Shown: positions 1 through 7,380 of the stretch, piece after piece
How the letters are laid out: the number at the start of each line of letters is the position of its first letter
Position numbering within the stretch: the first letter of the stretch is position 1
From: an uncultured Clostridia bacterium
GTDB taxonomy: Bacteria; Bacillota; Clostridia; Oscillospirales; Acutalibacteraceae
Length of the DNA stretch: 9,854 bases
Direction of reading: 5' to 3'
NCBI GenBank assembly: GCA_945875045.1
Contig: CAMCIX010000033.1
Location: 1 to 9,854 of the forward strand
Notes under the pieces: generated by a model
Seen by the model: the letters and a program-made list of their open reading frames with translations, nothing else
What the model was told of the DNA's origin: nothing
Databases searched by the model: none
Made by a program: the position numbers and the translations under genes

Positions 1-44
1 CGCTTGTTTAAGCCTTTTTCTAGCGCGTATAGGTTAATTTGGAG

Positions 45-78
45 GGGAATTTAGGGTTTAAAGACTACCTAAATTCCC
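45..78. repeat. 11-bp perfect inverted repeat (hairpin)
   Basis: GGGAATTTAGG at 45-55 pairs perfectly with CCTAAATTCCC at 68-78 across a 12-base loop. No U-tract follows on either strand, so it is not a standard terminator. It may be a recombinase or regulator site, or simply intergenic structure. Its loop contains AAAGACTACC, which recurs in the next hairpin at 131-140. Confidence 0.6.
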
Positions 79-112
79 AAAAGCAAGTTTAGCGAAGAGT
101 GAAAAGTGAATA

Positions 113-154
113 GTTAAAAAGTAAAGCCCCAAAGACTACCGTCTTTGGGGCTTT
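113..154 (-). terminator. Strong hairpin terminator, 14-bp stem
   Basis: The arms at 123-136 and 141-154 are perfectly complementary over 14 bp around a four-base loop. Read on the minus strand, the stem is followed by TTTACTTTTTAAC, giving a typical intrinsic terminator. It lies about 250 bases beyond the recombinase stop codon, behind a nearer terminator. It may therefore be a backup terminator, or end a transcript that belongs to the flanking DNA. Confidence 0.7.
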
Positions 155-161
155 GGCTTGT

Positions 162-293
162 GGGTGCAATTTAGATACAGGCTGTAAAACTGCATAAATA
201 AAGGATTTTTGAAGATTTTTTTACTTTTTCGAATGCTGATTTTATTTGCTTTTTAGCTTATGCCTTAATTTCACTTGGGTGCAAAATAGATAC
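162..293. repeat. 17-bp imperfect direct repeat, possible recombination site
   Basis: GGGTGCAATTTAGATAC at 162-178 and GGGTGCAAAATAGATAC at 277-293 match at 15 of 17 positions and start 115 bases apart. The sequences to the right of the two copies differ. The first copy continues into an imperfect dyad with TGCA at 165-168 and 191-194, and TACAG/CTGTA at 176-186. A shared arm next to differing arms, beside serine recombinase genes, would suit attachment half-sites. That reading is inference; no crossover point can be fixed from one sequence. Confidence 0.35.
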
Positions 294-300
294 GCTTTTT

Positions 301-333
301 TCACTTGATTTTCATTGCTCCGGTGACCTCCTT
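301..333 (-). promoter_or_regulatory. Orphan ribosome binding site with a tiny ORF
   Basis: On the minus strand AAGGAGG (333-327) lies 11 bases before an ATG at 315-313. This opens only a four-codon frame, MKIK and stop (to 301). A GTG at 304-302 opens a 20-codon frame ending at 242, too short to judge. It may be the start of a gene cut off by insertion of the element, a leader peptide, or chance. The rest of 1-350 holds no gene that I can support. Confidence 0.4.
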
Positions 334-350
334 TTTATAATTTGGATTTT

Positions 351-388
351 ATTAAACAAAAATAACCGCAGTCAATTTGGCTACGGTT
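351..388 (-). terminator. Intrinsic terminator of the recombinase operon
   Basis: In minus-strand RNA AACCGUAG (388-381) pairs with CUGCGGUU (371-364), with a U-G wobble that would be a C-A mismatch in the opposite strand. The stem is followed by AUUUUUGUUUAAU. It begins 15 bases after the stop codon of the last recombinase gene, so it fits as the operon terminator. Confidence 0.75.
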
Positions 389-402
389 GTTCTGCTTTTA
401 AA

Positions 403-2034
403 TTATATGTGTTCTTCAATTTCGTATCCGCCGCCGAAGTGTATCAACAGTGTCCCGTCTTTGAATACTTCGATACACTCTATCATCTGCCGTACTATCG
501 CATCGTCATAGGTATCGCTGTCAATTTTGCGTTGAGCTATGATTTCTTGAATTCTTTGCAGTCTGTCCTTGCGGCTGTTATCTCTTGCGAGGCTTTCGGT
601 TATGGCGTTGATTCTGCTACCTAACTGTTCTATCTGTTCCGAGATATCTTTGTACTCGGCTTCATTTTCCTCAAATGAAGTGTTGTTCTGTACGCTTTCG
701 GTTGCTAGAGATATCATTCTTTTGTTAAGAGCATCTATCTTTCTTTGAAGTAGGTCAATTTCATCGGTGCCGCCGTTTAATCCGATTGCTTCGCCTATGG
801 TGGCTTTCATCAGAGTGAGGTATGTCACCTCGTCCTCTGCATCGAATTGTTTTAAGGCTCTGACAATGGCTTGGTGCAGACTTGATTCAAGCACGGTCAC
901 TGAATCGGAGCAGTATTTCGTGCCGTTGTCCAAACGGTTTATACATCGCCATACTATCCTTTTCTTGCCGTGCGATGTCCAAGTGCACCGCCTGTATTTG
1001 CTGCCGCATTCACCGCATTTCAACACCTCGGTCAGTGCATATTTTGAGTGCTTTCCCGATGCAGTGAGAGCCTTTTGTGGCGATTGCGGTGATACAGTAT
1101 TTCTGCGGCTCATTTCCTCTTGAACTCGGTTGAAGGTCTTTCGGTCTATGATGGCAGGATGGTTATTCTGTACCATATACATTGGTGCTTCGCCCTCATT
1201 GGCTTTTCGGGTTTTGGATATGCAGTCTACTGTAATAGTCTTTTGGAGAATGCAATCGCCACAGTATTTTTCGTTCTTTAATATGTTTTCTATCATATGG
1301 CTGCTGAATGTAAAGCTCTTGCCGGGGATTTCTATGTTCTCGGCTTTCAGTGTTTCGGATATGGTTCTCGTTGTTTGACCGCCGAGATACATATCATATA
1401 TGCGTTCCACTATTTCGGCTTCGTAAGGTACAATTTCGGGCTGACCGTCATCCCCTTTTTTATAGCCGAGCAGTTTCTTGTACATAAATATACACTTGCC
1501 GTCCTCAAAGTTTTTTCGGAAACTCCAGGTTATATTTTTGCTTATACTTTCGGATTCGGATTGTGCAAAGCCTGCGTATATAACAAGATACAGTTCACTA
1601 TCGCTCTTGAGTGTGTCGATATTCTGTTCCTCGAAAAATACCCCGATTCCCATTGATTTGAGCATTCGCACGGTTTCAAGACAGTCCACGGTGTTTCTTG
1701 CAAATCGGGATACTGATTTGGTTATAATGTAGTCTATCTTTCCGGATTGGCAGTCCTTTATCATCCTTTGGAATTCGTGCCGCTTATCTGCTCTTGTGCC
1801 GGAGATACCTTCATCTGCATATATACCTGCGAGCTGCCAATCTTTGTTTGCAGCTATCATCTCGGTGTAGACTCTCTTTTGTGTGGTATATGAGGTTAAC
1901 TGTTCCTCGCTGTCTGTGGATACTCGGCAGTAAGCGGCCACTTTTCTTTGATTGTATTTTTCCTTATCCACTATCATTGTTCGCTTTGGTTCAAGCAGTG
2001 TTACGGTTTTTTTAGGTATTTTCCTTACCTCCAT
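403..2034 (-). CDS. Large serine recombinase (third gene of recombinase operon)
   Basis: A 543-residue site-specific recombinase of the large serine (resolvase/invertase) family, which integrates and excises mobile elements. An N-terminal catalytic domain (about 30-175) has the nucleophile serine in YCRVST (Ser39), the DEGISGT motif near 74-80 and VSRFARN near 108-114. It is followed by the recombinase DNA-binding domain (about 185-310). A zinc ribbon has cysteines near 340, 343, 364 and 375, and a charged probable coiled coil spans about 425-500. I chose the ATG at 2034 because AGGAG at 2048-2044 lies 9 bases before it, whereas the ATG at 2040 is only 3 bases away. The gene overlaps the end of the upstream gene by 23 bases, suggesting translational coupling. 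All key residues seen look intact. Family assignment is firm; which reaction it does relative to its sister gene is unknown. Confidence 0.95.
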   Translation of the reverse strand: MEVRKIPKKTVTLLEPKRTMIVDKEKYNQRKVAAYCRVSTDSEEQLTSYTTQKRVYTEMIAANKDWQLAGIYADEGISGTRADKRHEFQRMIKDCQSGKIDYIITKSVSRFARNTVDCLETVRMLKSMGIGVFFEEQNIDTLKSDSELYLVIYAGFAQSESESISKNITWSFRKNFEDGKCIFMYKKLLGYKKGDDGQPEIVPYEAEIVERIYDMYLGGQTTRTISETLKAENIEIPGKSFTFSSHMIENILKNEKYCGDCILQKTITVDCISKTRKANEGEAPMYMVQNNHPAIIDRKTFNRVQEEMSRRNTVSPQSPQKALTASGKHSKYALTEVLKCGECGSKYRRCTWTSHGKKRIVWRCINRLDNGTKYCSDSVTVLESSLHQAIVRALKQFDAEDEVTYLTLMKATIGEAIGLNGGTDEIDLLQRKIDALNKRMISLATESVQNNTSFEENEAEYKDISEQIEQLGSRINAITESLARDNSRKDRLQRIQEIIAQRKIDSDTYDDAIVRQMIECIEVFKDGTLLIHFGGGYEIEEHI

Positions 2035-2899
2035 TTTCATCCTCTCCTTGTATTTCGGTTTCGGTTTTAGTGTGCAGTTTCACTCTCCCCGAATTGTCAA
2101 TTGTGATGTATGAGACAAGATCGGAGAAATATGCACAGTTAAATTCTTCTTGTGGTTTCATCAAGGATATTCGCTTTTTTACGATATTGGCGGTTATCAT
2201 CTGTTTTGAGTTGTTTTCTGCATACTGCCGATTCGCTATATCGATTATCCTTGCTATAATAAATTCTTCGCTCGGCATCTGCCGTCCGAGTTCGGCATTT
2301 ATTTCATCTTTGTATTTTGCAACCTCTACGGAGTCGTGCTTTACTGTTTGACCCGATGGAATTATGAGGTTGGCGTTTTCTATGATGCGGTTGAGCAATA
2401 CGGTTACTTTGAGCAGCAGGTCGGTATCGCTTATCCGTATTCGGCATCCACATTCATCGTTGGTGCAGGACCAACTTTCATTAATTTTTCGCTTAGCGCA
2501 TACTTTTCGTACCATTAGCGAGCCACAGCTTTCGCACCTGACTCGGTTTCGCAGGATTGCAATGCCATCGCATTCCTTTTTGGCCGTATTTGTCTGCCTT
2601 GATATTTTGGTGCTGACTGCGGTTTCGAATGTGTCCTCATCAATTATGGCATCGTATTCATCCGAGCCTGTATATTTGGCGTTATCTATGATTCGAGCAA
2701 TCCGAGCTTTATCCCATACATTTGTCTTTTCGGTGTAGGGAACTTTTCTTGCCGTAAGGTTCTCGGCTATGTCTTTTAGTGATGCACCTTTAATGTATTC
2801 TTCAAAGATTTCTTTGATGATGTCGGCTTCGGTGTGTTCTATGACGGTTCTTCCATCCCGTACCGTATAGCCGTATGGAATAAATCGATTTTGTTTCAT
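2012..2899 (-). CDS. Recombinase-like DNA-binding protein lacking the catalytic domain
   Basis: A 295-residue protein that begins where the DNA-binding part of a large serine recombinase begins. Its opening FIPYGYTVRDG aligns with SSMPYGFRLQG, the post-catalytic segment of the neighbouring upstream recombinase. The recombinase domain covers about 5-110. A zinc ribbon has cysteines at 122, 125, 134, 145, 150 and 152, and a helical C-terminal part follows. The resolvase domain with its nucleophile serine is absent. The start is well placed, with AAGGAG 8 bases upstream and only 12 bases after the preceding stop, so the shortness looks native and not like recent decay. It probably binds att-site DNA or the full-length recombinases as an accessory or directionality subunit. 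That role is inference. It could also be a degenerate paralogue kept for translational coupling. Confidence 0.88.
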   Translation of the reverse strand: MKQNRFIPYGYTVRDGRTVIEHTEADIIKEIFEEYIKGASLKDIAENLTARKVPYTEKTNVWDKARIARIIDNAKYTGSDEYDAIIDEDTFETAVSTKISRQTNTAKKECDGIAILRNRVRCESCGSLMVRKVCAKRKINESWSCTNDECGCRIRISDTDLLLKVTVLLNRIIENANLIIPSGQTVKHDSVEVAKYKDEINAELGRQMPSEEFIIARIIDIANRQYAENNSKQMITANIVKKRISLMKPQEEFNCAYFSDLVSYITIDNSGRVKLHTKTETEIQGEDENGGKENT

Positions 2900-2911
2900 T
2901 TCGTTAACTCC

Positions 2912-4453
2912 TTATATTACCTCGGTGAATTTTAGGCCGCCTATAAGTGTTATTGTAAGTTCGTCTTTTCTGTTAAGTGTCATCCCGCATACGATTTGCT
3001 CGAAGAGTTTTTGGTCGAATTCCTCTAACGGTTCTTCTATTTCATCAAGCAGACATTTAATTTTTCTAACATCCACAAGGGTTTCAAGAATTTTGGATTC
3101 ATAACTGTTTTGCCTTTGGGATTTCAGCTTGCTGATTTGTTTCTTTATATCTCTTGCCTGAATTTGATAAACATCGCCTGCGAGGTAGCCTTTTCCTTGC
3201 AGTTGGTCGAGCATAAGCAATTTGGCATTTAGTTCTGCAATGCTTTGGCTCATATCTCTTGCTAATTGATTGTTCATCTTATAGGTATTTGCAGCAGTTT
3301 CGAGCATACTGATTGTCTGACCGATTATGTTTTCAGCACCGAATCGCAGTTTGTTGACCATAGCGATAAAGCCGTCATATATCCGTTCCTCGCTGTAGTA
3401 GAAGGAGTCGCAGGCTTTCGAGTTTTCACAATGTGTTGAGCAAGCCCATTTTATACCTCCCTTTCGTACCTTTCGGTTAAAAAACGAGCCACATTCGGAA
3501 CATTGAATGCGACTCGTCAGCGGATATGTATTAAATTGTATTGTTCTTGCAAACTGTTCTCTGCGATTTTTCAAAAGGGTTTGCACATTTTTAAATGTTT
3601 CTCTGTCAACTATGCCAATATGAGTTTGGTTGGCGTAGTACATATCTTGTTCGCCACGATTCTTATGCTTATTAAATGGTACAGTTACCTCTCTATATGT
3701 CTTTTGAAACAGACTGTCGCCAACATATTTTTCATTGGCGAGAATATATCCTATTCTTTTTGGTGACCATGCCTCGTATCCACGCTTTGTTTTGATGCCC
3801 TGTTCAGTAAGTTCAGCAGCAATTTCGGCGGTGGATTTGCCTATAAGATAATCTGCAAATATTTTTCGTATAATAACAGCCTCCGGCTCGTAGACTTCAA
3901 TTGTTTTTCCTTGTAGTCTGAAACCGTAAGGCATACTGCTCGTAAGATATTCGCCTATTTCCATTCTTTTTTTGTTTGCCAACCTTAAGTTTTGGGATAT
4001 AGCTTGAGATTCCTCTTGTGCGATAGCGGCGAAGGTGTTGAGCAGCATTTCATCGCCAAGCGAGAGAGTGTTTATACCTTCTTTCTCAAACATAACACCC
4101 ACGCCGATCAGTTTCAGCTTTCGGGTGTATTCAAGAGTTTCTTTAGTATTTCTTGCAAATCTTGATATCGACTTTGCAATTATAAGATCTATCTGCCGCA
4201 GCTCGCACATTCTTATCATTCGCTGAAATTCGGGACGATTTTCTGCATTAGTACCGCTTATGCCCTCATCCGCAAATATGTCAACAAGTTCCCATTCGGG
4301 ATTTTGTTTTATCTTTTTTGTATATACTCTTATTTGAGTTGCGTAGGAATTAAGTTGGTCAGCTGAGTTCGAGGATACTCGGCAGTACGCCGCCACTCGT
4401 AGCTTTTTAACTGTCTGCTTTGTAAGCGGTGATATTAGTTTGACTTGTGGCAT
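2912..4453 (-). CDS. Large serine recombinase (first gene of recombinase operon)
   Basis: A 513-residue large serine recombinase. The catalytic domain (about 18-165) carries the nucleophile serine in YCRVSS (Ser27), the DEGISGT motif near 62-68 and SISRFARN near 95-102. The recombinase domain follows (about 175-300). A zinc ribbon has cysteines near 318, 321, 338, 342 and 348, and then comes a charged helical, probably coiled-coil, region (about 375-470). I chose the ATG at 4453, which has AAAGGG about 10 bases upstream. A GTG at 4462 would add three residues but has no ribosome binding site. It is the first gene after the promoter at 4489-4516. It resembles the recombinase at 403-2034 but is clearly diverged, so this is an old pair and not a recent duplication. 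Function in excision or integration is secure at family level; the target site is unknown. Confidence 0.95.
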   Translation of the reverse strand: MPQVKLISPLTKQTVKKLRVAAYCRVSSNSADQLNSYATQIRVYTKKIKQNPEWELVDIFADEGISGTNAENRPEFQRMIRMCELRQIDLIIAKSISRFARNTKETLEYTRKLKLIGVGVMFEKEGINTLSLGDEMLLNTFAAIAQEESQAISQNLRLANKKRMEIGEYLTSSMPYGFRLQGKTIEVYEPEAVIIRKIFADYLIGKSTAEIAAELTEQGIKTKRGYEAWSPKRIGYILANEKYVGDSLFQKTYREVTVPFNKHKNRGEQDMYYANQTHIGIVDRETFKNVQTLLKNRREQFARTIQFNTYPLTSRIQCSECGSFFNRKVRKGGIKWACSTHCENSKACDSFYYSEERIYDGFIAMVNKLRFGAENIIGQTISMLETAANTYKMNNQLARDMSQSIAELNAKLLMLDQLQGKGYLAGDVYQIQARDIKKQISKLKSQRQNSYESKILETLVDVRKIKCLLDEIEEPLEEFDQKLFEQIVCGMTLNRKDELTITLIGGLKFTEVI

Positions 4454-4488
4454 TCGGCACACCCTTTCGTATCTTTTTTTCTAACACC

Positions 4489-4516
4489 ATTATACCGAAA
4501 CAACCCCGAAAGTCCA
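4489..4516 (-). promoter_or_regulatory. Promoter of the recombinase operon
   Basis: On the minus strand a perfect TATAAT box (4494-4489) is preceded, after 16 bases, by TGGACT (4516-4511), a four-of-six match to the -35 consensus. Transcription would start near 4482, about 28 bases before the first recombinase ATG. The spacing and position make it a convincing vegetative-type promoter. It implies that the recombinases can be expressed apart from the helicase operon. Confidence 0.7.
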
Positions 4517-4562
4517 GCCAAATAGCCTCATTGTATCTTTTATTATCATTTTAGACATATTT

Positions 4563-4721
4563 TCAATCTGCTATAGCGAGGTCGGCGCCGGTCAATTTTT
4601 TGTAGTATTTTTTAGCCTTGTTGTATTCGGCTTGGGTTATCGTTCCGTCCGTCAGCAGTTGTCGGAGAACATAAAGGATTTTTAAATATTTAATGCTTGT
4701 ATGTTGGGTTTCTGTAATCAT
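4563..4721 (-). CDS. Small SHOCT-like protein, 52 aa
   Basis: A 52-residue ORF that begins MITETQHTSIKYLKIL and ends LTGADLAIAD. AAAAGGAG lies 8 bases before the ATG, which supports translation. The segment LRQLLTDGTITQAEYNKAKKYY has the layout of a SHOCT-type short C-terminal domain: a helix, a DGxIT turn, then a helix with E/Y/K residues. Similar tiny proteins occur near recombinases in Firmicute elements (from memory). SHOCT domains are thought to mediate oligomerisation, but the role here is unknown. It lies between the helicase gene and the recombinase promoter. The RNA before it can fold into a hairpin that hides the ribosome binding site. Confidence 0.8.
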   Translation of the reverse strand: MITETQHTSIKYLKILYVLRQLLTDGTITQAEYNKAKKYYKKLTGADLAIAD

Positions 4722-4729
4722 AGTCCGAT

Positions 4730-4767
4730 CTCCTTTTGGAGGTGGCTTAGGGGTTACCTAAGCCACC
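4730..4767 (-). promoter_or_regulatory. Intercistronic hairpins before the SHOCT-like gene
   Basis: Two structures sit in the gap after the helicase stop. A perfect 11-bp stem joins GGTGGCTTAGG (4741-4751) and CCTAAGCCACC (4757-4767). A small CTCC-AAAA-GGAG hairpin (4741-4738 with 4733-4730 in minus RNA) uses the ribosome binding site as one arm. No U-tract follows, so this is not a simple terminator. It may protect the helicase mRNA end or limit translation of the small gene. Confidence 0.6.
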
Positions 4768-4774
4768 GTTCCAA

Positions 4775-7030
4775 TTATTCAAAATATTCGGGTTTCTTTA
4801 CTGATTTTATAAATTCTTTTGCTTCCTCAATACTTTGAATCTTCGGATATTTTGAAAGAGCGTGTGCTACTTTTACTGCATAGCTGCCGAAGTATGCTCT
4901 TGGATCAAGGATAGCGAGCAGACCTGTATCGGTTTCACTGCGAATAAGTCTGCCTGCTCCTTGTCGGAGTTTAATCAGCATTTCGGGTACGGCATACTCA
5001 CGGATAAACCTTGCAACATTATTGCAGGCTTCTTTCTTTTCTTCCATTGTTGCCGAGCGTATTGGGAAAGGCAATCTGACAATGATAACCGATGACAGAC
5101 AGTCGCCTACGCAGTCCACACCCTCCCACATAGATCCGGAGGCGAACAAAACGCCGTTTTTGCTCTTTTTAAAGTCGGTGATAGCCGTCTTATTGGAGCG
5201 CGTCATACAAATTATATCGTATTTGGAGAGTCTTTCCTTTGTCTTCTCGTATACGGCATTGAGCACCTTATATGATGTGAAAAGGATTGCCGTGTGTCCG
5301 TTTGTGGCATCTACAAGCTGCACCACCTTATCTGCTACAGCGTTAATGTATTCCTCGCTGTCATTGTCGGGGGTGGGCATATCATCGGGGATGAACAACC
5401 TCGTATTGTTTTTGTAATCGAAGGGAGAAGGAGTTGACATTTCTGTCATTTCATTTTTCCCGATTCGGTCGAGGCCATTCTCACGCTTAAAAAAATCAAA
5501 GCTTGAGCCGTCACTCATTGTGCCGGATGTAAGGACATGACTTGATTCCAAATCCCACACACCTTTCTGTAATTTACCGCCGATATTTTTCGGACAACAG
5601 CAGAGGGACACAAGTCCGTTTTCATCCCGATCTACCCATACGCATATTTTTGCAGGCTTAAGAAAGTGCTTAAGAGCCTTAACAATCTGTTTGGCACTGA
5701 TTTCACATTTGCCCTTGCGTTTCTTGGTGAGATTATCGAGAACAGCAATTTCATCGGCTAATTTATTAATAAGAGTTATGGTGCTGTAATCAAGGTTTAT
5801 GATACTGCCTGCATCGGAATCAATATCATTTGCATGAATTTGATTTTGCAGGGTTTTAAACAATTGAGTGTTGTGCAAAGCAACTTTTCTGCGAAAACGC
5901 TTAAATGTATCAAGGTCGGTTTTGGGATCATAAAGTGTCTTGATAAAGTTAAGGTATTTGATTATATCGTTTTCGAATATTCTCTTTCCGTAGACATCCT
6001 GTGCCGCTTCTTTCAGCTTATGTGCTTCATCGATAATAATGTAGGAGCTGTGTCGGAGCAAGCCTTCCTGTTCGGTGGAATTTAAGTACAGGTTGTGATT
6101 GGTGACCTGAAAGTCGATTGCCGTTTTGCAGGACATTGCTCTGCTGACAAAATCAGCGTATTTACACTCTGCGGAATACGGGCAGGCGCGACAGCTACCC
6201 TTGACACAGATTTTTGATTTTATACTGCCTTTTATTTTGAGTTTATCCAAGTCAAAAGCCTTTTCCTCAAACCTTGTATATTCAAGTTTTTCAAGTAGTT
6301 CTTTATTTTTGTTTGGATAAACAGCGAGTTTACTGACAAAATCCCGGTATCGGAAAAGGCAAAAATAATGCTCTTTTCCTTTTCGCAATACAGCAGTCAG
6401 CGGTCGGTCTATGATGTGGTATTCCATAAGCATTTGGGAAAGCTGCGGGATTTCTTTTTCAACCAGTGCTGTTTGCAGCTCAATATTTGAGGTTGTTATG
6501 GTCACAGGGTTATCACCTTTAAACATTAAGTTTTCATATCTTTTGGCACAAAGCCCTGCTACAAGGTAGGCAAGGCTCTTTCCTGTGCCGACCTCGGCTT
6601 CGCAGATGGAAACTCGTTTTCCTGTCATTCCTAAGAACATTTGTCGGCAAAGCTTAATCTGTTCCTCACGAACAGCGTAGCCAAAGCTCGGCAATACTAT
6701 GCGGAATATAGACTCGATAACCTCCAGCGGATCAGTAGCGAATACATTTTTGTACCGTCTGTCGCCGGTGTACTTGATTGCACGGAAAATGTCAGGAATA
6801 AGCTCCTTGAATTCGTGTTCCATATACACACCGTTTTTTCGGCTGCATACCTCGGAGGAAAGTCCTGTTTTCATATCTATTGCAAAGTAAACGGTTTGGT
6901 GCCGCAAAGGGGCGTGATAAATTAAAAATCTATCTTCAAAGGTAAAGTCATAATCGCCGCCCGGATAGGCTTTTCGTTCATTGAGGTAATATTCGAATGC
7001 ATCTTGGTGATTTCTTGTTATTTCGAACAT
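4775..7030 (-). CDS. DinG/XPD-family iron-sulfur DNA helicase
   Basis: A 751-residue superfamily 2 helicase of the DinG/XPD group, expected to unwind DNA 5' to 3' using ATP. Walker A reads EVGTGKS (146-152) and the DEAH box is at 334-337. Four cysteines at 275, 280, 283 and 289 fit the family's 4Fe-4S cluster. TSGTMSDG (501-508), a WEGVD segment (635-639) and QGAGRLIR (690-697, motif VI) are present, so it looks complete and active. The first 110 residues are an extension before the helicase core with no motif I recognise. The ATG at 7030 is chosen because AAAAGGAG lies 7 bases upstream; the frame stays open further upstream, but that part overlaps structured RNA. DinG proteins act on damaged DNA, R-loops and stalled forks. 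Here the helicase may help element replication or repair, which is inference. Confidence 0.93.
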   Translation of the reverse strand: MFEITRNHQDAFEYYLNERKAYPGGDYDFTFEDRFLIYHAPLRHQTVYFAIDMKTGLSSEVCSRKNGVYMEHEFKELIPDIFRAIKYTGDRRYKNVFATDPLEVIESIFRIVLPSFGYAVREEQIKLCRQMFLGMTGKRVSICEAEVGTGKSLAYLVAGLCAKRYENLMFKGDNPVTITTSNIELQTALVEKEIPQLSQMLMEYHIIDRPLTAVLRKGKEHYFCLFRYRDFVSKLAVYPNKNKELLEKLEYTRFEEKAFDLDKLKIKGSIKSKICVKGSCRACPYSAECKYADFVSRAMSCKTAIDFQVTNHNLYLNSTEQEGLLRHSSYIIIDEAHKLKEAAQDVYGKRIFENDIIKYLNFIKTLYDPKTDLDTFKRFRRKVALHNTQLFKTLQNQIHANDIDSDAGSIINLDYSTITLINKLADEIAVLDNLTKKRKGKCEISAKQIVKALKHFLKPAKICVWVDRDENGLVSLCCCPKNIGGKLQKGVWDLESSHVLTSGTMSDGSSFDFFKRENGLDRIGKNEMTEMSTPSPFDYKNNTRLFIPDDMPTPDNDSEEYINAVADKVVQLVDATNGHTAILFTSYKVLNAVYEKTKERLSKYDIICMTRSNKTAITDFKKSKNGVLFASGSMWEGVDCVGDCLSSVIIVRLPFPIRSATMEEKKEACNNVARFIREYAVPEMLIKLRQGAGRLIRSETDTGLLAILDPRAYFGSYAVKVAHALSKYPKIQSIEEAKEFIKSVKKPEYFE

Positions 7031-7049
7031 TTTGATACTCCTTTTGCTT

Positions 7050-7104
7050 GGTGGCTGAATGGTATGCAGAGGGATTTCACCCTCTGCACAGTGTTTCAAC
7101 CACC
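7050..7104 (-). promoter_or_regulatory. Long hairpin immediately before the helicase ribosome binding site
   Basis: The inner stem pairs TGCAGAGGG (7065-7073) perfectly with CCCTCTGCA (7080-7088). The outer stem pairs 7095-7104 with 7050-7059 over 10 positions, one being a U-G wobble in minus-strand RNA that would be C-A in the other strand. The hairpin ends 4 bases before AAAAGGAG. No U-tract follows. It could be the 3' part of the structured RNA, an RNA processing site or a translation control element. Confidence 0.65.
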
Positions 7105-7113
7105 AATTCTTTT

Positions 7114-7380
7114 CTATTTTGATGGTGTTGGCGGTATTTTTATCCCAATACCGGCAGGAGTGCCTTTCGGCACAGTTTTTGAATTGGGATTCGGAGTACC
7201 TCGCAGCATATATGCCGAGACTTCTTTCTCGGCAACGAGGATCATATATGGCGTAACTGACATAAATTCCAGCCCGAAACGACCATATCCTGCATTCACG
7301 CAAGCCGCTGACACGGAAGTATCATTATCCTCGTTTTGTATCATCGCCGGACGGCAATGCTGTTTGTCTGCCGTCCCCAT
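7114..7380 (-). CDS. Doubtful 88-aa ORF overlapping structured RNA
   Basis: An open frame of 88 codons on the same strand as the real genes, ending TPAGIGIKIPPTPSK. No ribosome binding site is seen before the ATG at 7380 or the internal ATG at 7344, and no domain is recognised. Much of its length is occupied by perfect hairpins and long-range helices, which constrain the sequence in a way typical of structured RNA. I think the frame is more likely incidental. It is listed so that a reader can weigh it against the RNA at 7142-7480. Confidence 0.25.
   Translation of the reverse strand: MGTADKQHCRPAMIQNEDNDTSVSAACVNAGYGRFGLEFMSVTPYMILVAEKEVSAYMLRGTPNPNSKTVPKGTPAGIGIKIPPTPSK

Noticed and set aside
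409..2738. Many plus-strand open frames opposite the recombinase genes
   Set aside because: They lack ribosome binding sites and domain signals and lie antisense to well-supported recombinase genes.
2012..2899. Frameshift joining the short recombinase-like gene to the upstream recombinase
   Set aside because: The upstream gene is complete with its own zinc ribbon and stop, and the short gene has a good ribosome binding site, so they are separate proteins.
4835..6925. Plus-strand open frames opposite the helicase gene
   Set aside because: They mirror the codon structure of the helicase gene and show no independent coding evidence.
7031..7303. N-terminal extension of the helicase to an ATG at 7303 (842 residues)
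   Set aside because: The frame is open, but the ATG at 7030 has a clear ribosome binding site and the extension lies across strong RNA hairpins with no domain signal.
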